Positions 58,430 to 64,000 of a stretch of DNA of 64,000 bases are shown here, piece after piece. The notes beneath the pieces are model-generated. The model saw only the letters and a list, made by a program, of their open reading frames with translations, had not been told where the DNA came from and did not search any database. Each line of letters opens with the position of its first letter. Positions within the stretch are counted from its first letter, which is position 1. The stretch lies in NCBI RefSeq assembly GCF_017874715.1, contig NZ_JAGGLR010000010.1, positions 248,001-312,000 of the forward strand, in the 5' to 3' direction. The DNA comes from Streptomyces iranensis (GTDB lineage: Bacteria; Actinomycetota; Actinomycetes; Streptomycetales; Streptomycetaceae). A program made the translations under genes and the position numbers.

Positions 58430-59797
58430 TCAGAAGTCCCATCCCTCGTCGTCCGCCGCGGCCTCGGCGCCCTTGGCCGGTGCCGCGAAGGAGTCGCCCG
58501 CCATTCCGGCGGTGAGCGTGGTGCCGTCGGCCGGGTCGAGCAGCAGGAAGGAGCCGGTGCGGCGCGAAGCGTCGTACGCGTCCAGCGCCAGCGGCTCGGA
58601 CGTACGCAGCACGACCCGGCCGATGTCATTGGCGGCCAGCTCACCCGGCGCCGGGTGGTGCGAGAGATCGGCCAGCGTCAGCCGCGACGGGATGTCCTTG
58701 ATGATCGCCTTCACCGTGCGGGTGGTGTGCTTGAGCAGCACCCGGTCGCCCACGCGCAGCGGACGGTCGTGCAGATGGCAGACGGTGGCCTCGACGTCCC
58801 TGGTGGTCTCGGGCGCGTGGTCGCTCGGCGCGAGCAGATCCCCGCGCGAGATGTCCAGGTCGTCGGCGAGGGTGAGGGTCACCGACTGCGGGGCCCACGC
58901 CACGTCCACCATCGCGCCCAGCGCGTCGATCCCGGTGATGGTGCTGGTCCGGCCGGACGGCAGCACGGTGACGGCCTCGCCGACGCGCAGCACACCGGAG
59001 GCGATCTGGCCCGCGTAGCCGCGGTAGTCGGGGTGCTCGGCGGTCTGCGGACGGATCACGTACTGCACCGGGAAGCGCGCCGGATCCTGGGACGGGTCGG
59101 TGCCCACCGGCACGGTCTCCAGGTGCTCCAGCACGGTCGGGCCGCCGTACCAGTCCATGTTCGCCGACGCGGTCACCACGTTGTCCCCGGCCAGCGCCGA
59201 GATCGGGATGGCGGTGATCTCGGGGACGCCCAGCGAGGCCGCGTAGGTCGTGAACTCCTCGGCGATGGCCGCGAAGACCGGCTCCGCGTAGTCCACCAGG
59301 TCCATCTTGTTGACGGCGAGGACCACATGCGGGACCCGCAGCAGGGCGGCGACCGCGGCATGCCGCCGGGTCTGCTCCACCACGCCGTTGCGCGCGTCCA
59401 CCAGGACGACCGCGAGCTCGGCGGTGGAGGCGCCGGTAACCATGTTGCGGGTGTACTGCACATGGCCGGGGGTGTCGGCGAGGATGAACCGCCGCTTCGG
59501 CGTGGCGAAGTAGCGGTAGGCGACATCGATGGTGATGCCCTGCTCCCGCTCCGCCCGCAGCCCGTCCGTCAGCAGCGCCAGGTCCGGCGCCTCCTGGCCA
59601 CGGCTGCGCGAGGCGTGCTCCACGGCCTCCAGCTGATCGGCCAGCACCGACTTGGAGTCGTGCAGCAGCCGCCCGACCAGCGTGGACTTACCGTCGTCCA
59701 CCGAGCCCGCGGTGGCGAACCGCAGCTGCGAGGTGGCCGCGGACCGCTCCACGGCGGCCGCCGCGGCCTGCTCCTCGGAGGTCAGATTGCTCGTCAT
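58430..59797 (-). CDS. cysN: Sulfate adenylyltransferase subunit 1 (GTPase)
   Basis: A 455-residue translation-factor-like GTPase that drives APS formation with CysD. G1 'GSVDDGKSTLVGRLL', G2 region 'EREQGITIDVAYRYF', G3 'LADTPGHVQYTRNM' and G4 'NKMDLVDYA' are complete; domain II and III follow. There is no fused APS-kinase domain: the kinase is the separate cysC. It starts two bases after the cysD stop. Confidence 0.95.
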   Translation of the reverse strand: MTSNLTSEEQAAAAAVERSAATSQLRFATAGSVDDGKSTLVGRLLHDSKSVLADQLEAVEHASRSRGQEAPDLALLTDGLRAEREQGITIDVAYRYFATPKRRFILADTPGHVQYTRNMVTGASTAELAVVLVDARNGVVEQTRRHAAVAALLRVPHVVLAVNKMDLVDYAEPVFAAIAEEFTTYAASLGVPEITAIPISALAGDNVVTASANMDWYGGPTVLEHLETVPVGTDPSQDPARFPVQYVIRPQTAEHPDYRGYAGQIASGVLRVGEAVTVLPSGRTSTITGIDALGAMVDVAWAPQSVTLTLADDLDISRGDLLAPSDHAPETTRDVEATVCHLHDRPLRVGDRVLLKHTTRTVKAIIKDIPSRLTLADLSHHPAPGELAANDIGRVVLRTSEPLALDAYDASRRTGSFLLLDPADGTTLTAGMAGDSFAAPAKGAEAAADDEGWDF

Positions 59798-59799
59798 GG

Positions 59800-60738
59800 T
59801 TAGAAGTACCCCTCGCGCTTGCGGTCCTCCATCGCGGCCTCCGACAGCTTGTCGTCGGCGCGGGTCGCCCCCCGCTCGGTCAGCCGGGAGGCGGCTATCT
59901 CATCGATGACCTGCTCGATGCTCACCGAGTCCGACTCGACGGCGCCGGTGCAGGACATGTCGCCCACGGTGCGGTAGCGCACCATGCGCCGCTCCACGGT
60001 CTCGCCGTCCTTCGCGCCGCCCCACTCACCGGGCGCCAGCCACATGCCACCGCGCCGGAAGACCTCGCGCTCATGCGCGTAGTAGATCTGCGGCAGGTCG
60101 ATCTTCTCCCGGGCGATGTACTGCCACACGTCCAGCTCGGTCCAGTTGGACAGCGGGAAGACCCGGACGTGCTCACCGGGGGAGTGGCGGCCGTTGTAGA
60201 GCTGCCACAGCTCGGGGCGCTGCCGCCGCGGGTCCCAGCCGCCGAACTCGTCCCGGAGGGAGAACACCCGCTCCTTGGCGCGGGCCTTCTCCTCGTCCCG
60301 GCGGCCACCGCCGAAGACCGCGTCGAAGCGGTTCTTCTCGATGGCGTCGAGCAGCGGCACGGTCTGGAGCGGATTGCGGGTGCCGTCCGGGCGCTCGCGC
60401 AGCCGGCCGTCGTCGATGAACTCCTGGACCGAGGCCACGTGCAGCCGCAGCCCGTGCCGGGCGACGGCGGCGTCCCGATAGGCGATGACCTCGGGGAAGT
60501 TGTGCCCGGTGTCCACGTGGAGCAGCGAGAACGGGACCGTCGCCGGGGCGAACGCCTTGAGCGCGAGATGCAGCATGACGATGGAGTCCTTGCCGCCGGA
60601 GAAAAGGATCACCGGCCGCTCGAACTCGCCCGCCACCTCGCGGAAGATGTGCACCGCCTCGGACTCCAACGCGTCCAGGTGCGCGAGCGCGTACAGGCCC
60701 GCGCCCTCGCCCGCGTTGATCGCCGTCACGGTCGTCAT
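59800..60738 (-). CDS. cysD: Sulfate adenylyltransferase subunit 2
   Basis: A 312-residue PP-loop enzyme making APS from sulfate and ATP. ATG at 60738 with a GAAAGGGG ribosome site. 'ILFSGGKDSIVMLHLALK' is the PP-loop, 'LHVDTGHNFPEVIAYRD' and 'FGGGRRDEEKARAKERVFS' the conserved nucleotide segments. It is in order cysC-cysD-cysN with small gaps. Confidence 0.95.
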   Translation of the reverse strand: MTTVTAINAGEGAGLYALAHLDALESEAVHIFREVAGEFERPVILFSGGKDSIVMLHLALKAFAPATVPFSLLHVDTGHNFPEVIAYRDAAVARHGLRLHVASVQEFIDDGRLRERPDGTRNPLQTVPLLDAIEKNRFDAVFGGGRRDEEKARAKERVFSLRDEFGGWDPRRQRPELWQLYNGRHSPGEHVRVFPLSNWTELDVWQYIAREKIDLPQIYYAHEREVFRRGGMWLAPGEWGGAKDGETVERRMVRYRTVGDMSCTGAVESDSVSIEQVIDEIAASRLTERGATRADDKLSEAAMEDRKREGYF

Positions 60739-60865
60739 GCCGCGCCCCTTTCGTTCGCTCGGCTGCGGTAGTAGCTTCCCGTCATATCGGCGGAATCGCC
60801 CTGGGTGCGGCGCCCCGGTGCGGGGAGCGTCACGGCCCGTGACGCGGTGGCCGCGCGTGGGTGGC

Positions 60866-61414
60866 TCACAGCAGTCCCCTTTCACTCAACAGCAACCGCA
60901 CCTCGGCCGCCGACTCCTGCACGCTGTTCCTGTGGGTTTCGATGCGCAGATCCGGGTCGGCAGGGGCCTCGTAGGGGTCGTCCACACCGGTCAGCCCCGA
61001 AAGCTCGCCCGCCGCCTGCTTCGCGTACAGCCCCTTGACGTCCCGCTCGGAGCACACCTCCACGGGCGTGGCCACATGGATCTCCAGATACGGGGTGCCC
61101 TCGCGCTGGTGGCGCTTGCGCACCGCCTCGCGGCTGTCCCCGTACGGCGCGATGACCGGCACCAGCACCGTGACCCCGTGGGAGGCCAGCAGCTCGGCCA
61201 CGAAGCCGATCCGCTGGACGTTGGTGTGCCGGTCCTCGCGGGAGAACCCAAGACCCGAGGAGAGGAACTCGCGGATCTCGTCCCCGTCGAGCACCTCCAC
61301 CCGGCGGCCCTCGCCGCGCAGCCGCTCGGCCAGCGCATAGGCGATCGTGGTCTTTCCCGCGCTCGGCAGACCGGTCAGCCACACCGTGGCACCGGTGGTC
61401 GTGGGGGCGCTCAT
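60866..61414 (-). CDS. cysC: Adenylyl-sulfate kinase
   Basis: A 182-residue APS kinase. ATG at 61414 follows CAGGAGAACGAG; an ATG at 61438 overlapping the cysH stop is possible. P-loop 'TGLPSAGKTTIAYAL' (G-L-S-G-A-G-K-S/T in most homologues), 'VLDGDEIREFLSSGLGFS' and 'DVKGLYAKQAAGEL' match the family. It makes PAPS for sulfation and possibly for reduction. Confidence 0.94.
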   Translation of the reverse strand: MSAPTTTGATVWLTGLPSAGKTTIAYALAERLRGEGRRVEVLDGDEIREFLSSGLGFSREDRHTNVQRIGFVAELLASHGVTVLVPVIAPYGDSREAVRKRHQREGTPYLEIHVATPVEVCSERDVKGLYAKQAAGELSGLTGVDDPYEAPADPDLRIETHRNSVQESAAEVRLLLSERGLL

Positions 61415-61437
61415 CTCGTTCTCCTGGTCGACAGCCA

Positions 61438-62139
61438 TCAGCCGTGCAGCCCGCATTCGGTCTTGTTGCTCCCCGCCCAGCGGCCGGACCGGTTGTCCTC
61501 GCCCTCCAGAACCCGACGGGTGCAGGGCGCGCAGCCTATCGACGGATAGCCGTCCATCAGCAGGGGGTTGGTCAGCACACCGTGCTCGGCGACATAGGCC
61601 TCGACATCCGCTTGCGTCCAGCGGGCGATCGGCGAGATCTTCACCTTACGGCGCCGGGCGTCCCAGCCAACGACCGGGGTATTGGCGCGAGTTGGCGATT
61701 CGTCCCGGCGCAATCCCGTGGCCCAGGCGTCGTACTCCCGCAGCCCCTCCTCGAGCGGCTGGACCTTCCGCAGGGCGCAGCACAGGTCGGGGTTGCGGTC
61801 GTGCAGCCGGGGGCCGTACTCGGCGTCCTGCTCGGCCACCGTCTGGCGCGGGGTCAGGGTGATGACGTTGACGTCCATCACGGCCGCCACCGCGTCACGG
61901 GTGCCGATGGTCTCGGGGAAGTGGTAGCCGGTGTCGAGGAAGACCACGTCGACACCGGGGAAGGCGCGGGAGGCGAGGTGTGCCACCACCGCGTCCTCCA
62001 TCGAGGAGGTGACGCAGAAACGCGATCCGAAGGTGTCCGCCGCCCAGCGCAGGATGTCCAGCGCCGGGGCGTCCTCGAGCTCGTGGCCCGCCTTCTCGGC
62101 GAGCCCTTCGAGATCGGTGTCCTCAAGCCGGGTCGTCAT
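61438..62139 (-). CDS. cysH: Phosphoadenylyl/adenylyl-sulfate reductase
   Basis: A 233-residue reductase producing sulfite. 'SSMEDAVVAHLA' is the PP-loop-like site, and the C-terminal 'ECGLHG' carries the catalytic Cys229. Two Cys pairs, Cys120-Cys121 and Cys203-x2-Cys206, bind a [4Fe-4S] cluster, a feature of reductases that accept APS directly. That makes cysC more likely to feed sulfation than reduction. The start overlaps the zinc-ribbon gene (ATGA-type junction). Confidence 0.94.
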   Translation of the reverse strand: MTTRLEDTDLEGLAEKAGHELEDAPALDILRWAADTFGSRFCVTSSMEDAVVAHLASRAFPGVDVVFLDTGYHFPETIGTRDAVAAVMDVNVITLTPRQTVAEQDAEYGPRLHDRNPDLCCALRKVQPLEEGLREYDAWATGLRRDESPTRANTPVVGWDARRRKVKISPIARWTQADVEAYVAEHGVLTNPLLMDGYPSIGCAPCTRRVLEGEDNRSGRWAGSNKTECGLHG

Positions 62140-62321
62140 ATCGCCGTGCCCCCTTCATCGATCGGGTCGTGCCGCAGGCCCTTGGCCAGCAGCCCGAGGA
62201 ACGACAGGCGGAACGCGCGGTTGCAGGACGCGCATTCCCACGCGCCATGGCCCTCCTCCGAGGGACGCAGATCCTCGTCCCCGCAGTAAGGGCAGTAGAA
62301 CGGCGCGGCACGCTCACTCAT
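62136..62321 (-). CDS. Small zinc-ribbon protein of the sulfur operon
   Basis: A 61-residue protein with 'CPYCGDED' and 'CASCNRAF', two Cys-x2-Cys pairs. Its ATG overlaps the sirA stop and its own stop overlaps the cysH start. This tight packing makes it a genuine operon member. It may bind zinc or assist an Fe-S enzyme; no function is assigned. Confidence 0.82.
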   Translation of the reverse strand: MSERAAPFYCPYCGDEDLRPSEEGHGAWECASCNRAFRLSFLGLLAKGLRHDPIDEGGTAI

Positions 62322-64000
62322 TTCAGAGCGTCCTCACTGGCACGCCCCGCCCAGGTGGCGAAGCGCTCGCCGTCCTCGCGCTCCTCCTGGAAGCGGCGCA
62401 GCAGCCGCTCCACATAGTCCGGGAGCTCGGCGGCGGTGACCTTCAGCCCGCGCACCTTGCGGCCGAAGCCCGGCTCGAGGCCCAGGGCGCCGCCCAGGTG
62501 CACCTGGTAGCCCTCGACCTGCTGGCCGTTGTCGTCCATGACCAGCTGGCCCTTGAGGCCGATGTCCGCCACCTGGATACGGGCGCAGGCGTTCGGGCAG
62601 CCGTTGAGGTTGATGGTGATCGGCTCGTTGAACTCGGGCAGCCGGCGCTCCAGCTCATCGATGAGCCAGGAGCCGCGCGCCTTGGTCTCGACGATCGCCA
62701 GCTTGCAGAACTCGATACCGGTGCAGGCCATCGTGCCGCGCCGGAACGTGGACGGCTTGACCTGGAGGTCCAGCGCCTCCAGCCCGGCGACCAGCGACTC
62801 CACCTGGTCCTCGGTCACATCGAGCACGATCATCTTCTGCTCGACGGTGGTGGTCAGCCGCCCGGAGCCATGTGCCTCGGCCAGGTCGGCGATCTTGGTG
62901 AGGGTGGCGCCGTCCACCCGTCCGACGCGCGGCGCGAAGCCCACGTAGTAGCGGCCGTCCTGCTGGCGGTGGACGCCGATGTGGTCACGCCACTGCTGGA
63001 CGGGCTGCTCGGGCGCCGGGCCGTCGGACAACGGTCGCTTCAGGTACTCGTCCTCCAGCACCTGGCGGAACTTTTCCGGGCCCCAGTCGGCGACCAGGAA
63101 CTTCAGCCGGGCGCGGGTGCGCAGCCGGCGGTAGCCGTAGTCGCGGAAGATCGAGGTGACCCCGGCCCAGACCTCCGGGACCTCCTCCAGCGGGACCCAG
63201 GCGCCGAGCCGGATGCCGATCTTGGGGTTGGTGGAAAGACCGCCGCCGACCCACAGGTCGAAGCCGGGGCCGTGCTCGGGGTGGCGCACGCCGACGAACG
63301 CGATGTCGTTGATCTCGTGCACCACGTCGAGCAGCGGGGAGCCGGAGACGGCGGTCTTGAACTTGCGCGGCAGGTTGGAGAACTCCTTGCTGCCGATGTA
63401 GCGCTGGTGGATCTCCTCGATGGCGGAGGTGCCGTCGATGATCTCGTCCTCGGCGATCCCCGCCACCGGCGAGCCGATGATCACACGCGGGGTGTCGCCG
63501 CACGCCTCGGTGGTGGACAGCCCGACGGCCTCCAGCCGCCGCCAGATCTCGGGCACGTCCTCGATCCGGATCCAGTGGTACTGGATGTTCTGCCGGTCGG
63601 TGATGTCCGCGGTGCCGCGCGCGAACTCCTCCGAGATCTCGCCGACGACCCGCAGCTGCTCGGTGCTGAGCCGGCCGCCGTCCACCCGGACGCGCATCAT
63701 GAAGTGCTCGTCGTCCAGCTCCTCCGGCTCCAGGATCGCGGTCTTGCCGCCGTCGATCCCGGGCTTGCGCTGGGTGTACAGACCCCACCAGCGCATCCGG
63801 CCGCGCAGATCGGCGCCGTCGATGGAGTCGAAGCCGCGGTGGGCGTAGATCGTCTCAATGCGTGTCCGCACATTGAGACCGTCATCGTCCTTCTTGGTCT
63901 GCTCGTTGCCGTTGAGAGGGGTGAAGTGCCCCGCGGCCCACTGGCCTTCGCCGCGGTGGCGTCCGGCCTTGCGGCGGGGCGTAGCGCTTGCGCGTTCCGG
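62318..64000 (-). CDS. sirA: Sulfite/nitrite reductase (siroheme and [4Fe-4S]), N-terminus outside the window
   Basis: The frame is open to the window end (visible residues begin Pro-Glu-Arg-Ala-Ser-Ala-Thr-Pro-Arg-Arg-Lys-Ala-Gly-Arg-His-Arg); about 560 residues are seen and the first few codons are missing. The two cofactor motifs are 'TMACTGIEFCKLA' (Cys-x5-Cys) and 'NLNGCPNACARIQ' (Cys-x3-Cys), which hold the [4Fe-4S] cluster and siroheme. 'TADITDRQNIQYHWIRIEDV' and 'GLSTTEACGDTPR' are usual NirA/SirA segments, and the ferredoxin-dependent actinobacterial type is likely. It reduces sulfite to sulfide, at the head of the cys run as read on the minus strand. Confidence 0.93.
   Translation of the reverse strand, partial: PERASATPRRKAGRHRGEGQWAAGHFTPLNGNEQTKKDDDGLNVRTRIETIYAHRGFDSIDGADLRGRMRWWGLYTQRKPGIDGGKTAILEPEELDDEHFMMRVRVDGGRLSTEQLRVVGEISEEFARGTADITDRQNIQYHWIRIEDVPEIWRRLEAVGLSTTEACGDTPRVIIGSPVAGIAEDEIIDGTSAIEEIHQRYIGSKEFSNLPRKFKTAVSGSPLLDVVHEINDIAFVGVRHPEHGPGFDLWVGGGLSTNPKIGIRLGAWVPLEEVPEVWAGVTSIFRDYGYRRLRTRARLKFLVADWGPEKFRQVLEDEYLKRPLSDGPAPEQPVQQWRDHIGVHRQQDGRYYVGFAPRVGRVDGATLTKIADLAEAHGSGRLTTTVEQKMIVLDVTEDQVESLVAGLEALDLQVKPSTFRRGTMACTGIEFCKLAIVETKARGSWLIDELERRLPEFNEPITINLNGCPNACARIQVADIGLKGQLVMDDNGQQVEGYQVHLGGALGLEPGFGRKVRGLKVTAAELPDYVERLLRRFQEEREDGERFATWAGRASEDALK

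Overview
The window is a GC-rich chromosomal stretch with strong third-position G/C bias, frequent GTG starts and many ATGA or GTGA start/stop overlaps. Gene content (CebR-type operator, secreted AA10 oxygenase, TreY/TreZ/GlgX, mycothiol-type DinB protein, XRE-DUF5753 regulators, SAV2148-type HEPN protein) points to a Streptomyces or close relative. No phage, plasmid, IS element, rRNA, tRNA or CRISPR array was recognised. Most genes look like accessory core genome, not a large secondary-metabolite cluster.

Layout, left half. 1-9.4 kb: the end of a molybdopterin oxidoreductase plus a membrane partner converge on a four-gene coupled operon (GT2, DUF2064, methyltransferase, GT87). That operon diverges from an OmpR-type response regulator and sensor kinase; an NAD-dependent epimerase and a second methyltransferase follow. 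9.4-18.7 kb: PTH2 protein, a two-gene ABC system, PhoX-like Tat protein, ZapE-like ATPase, RibD-like reductase, MurC and MsrB, closed by a bidirectional terminator. 18.7-30.3 kb: treZ, an acetyltransferase, a cellulose-type LPMO behind a perfect CebR operator, treY and glgX. Between treY and glgX sits a small regulatory module (DUF6879, XRE-DUF5753, ATP-binding protein, 52-residue overlapping ORF).

Layout, right half. 30.5-34.1 kb: a two-gene secreted system that looks like a copper amine oxidase split into separate N-terminal and catalytic proteins, then the HEPN protein. 34.1-39.2 kb: ABC ATPase plus FCD/GntR regulator with a palindromic operator, a DEDDh exonuclease, a DinB-like protein, a 22-copy 25-bp minisatellite and an APH-fold kinase. 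39.4-45 kb: a carbohydrate importer without its ATPase, a CDP-alcohol phosphatidyltransferase and an Erm(O)-like rRNA methylase. 45.4-50.5 kb: MMPL transporter, secreted subtilase, cupin and the relic of a second XRE-DUF5753 gene. 50.5-54 kb: a catabolic operon under an IclR regulator. 54.4-64 kb: assimilatory sulfur genes running sirA, zinc ribbon, cysH, cysC, cysD, cysN, ssuA, ssuB, ssuC, chelatase.

How the genes connect: sulfonate uptake, sulfate activation and reduction, and sirohydrochlorin chelation (siroheme for sirA) form one supply chain. TreY/TreZ/GlgX handle alpha-glucan to trehalose conversion, and CebR would couple LPMO expression to cello-oligosaccharides. A recurring theme is short tandem duplication: at least ten intergenic arrays (units of 10-25 bp), plus several in-frame repeats of 15 or 18 bp inside genes.
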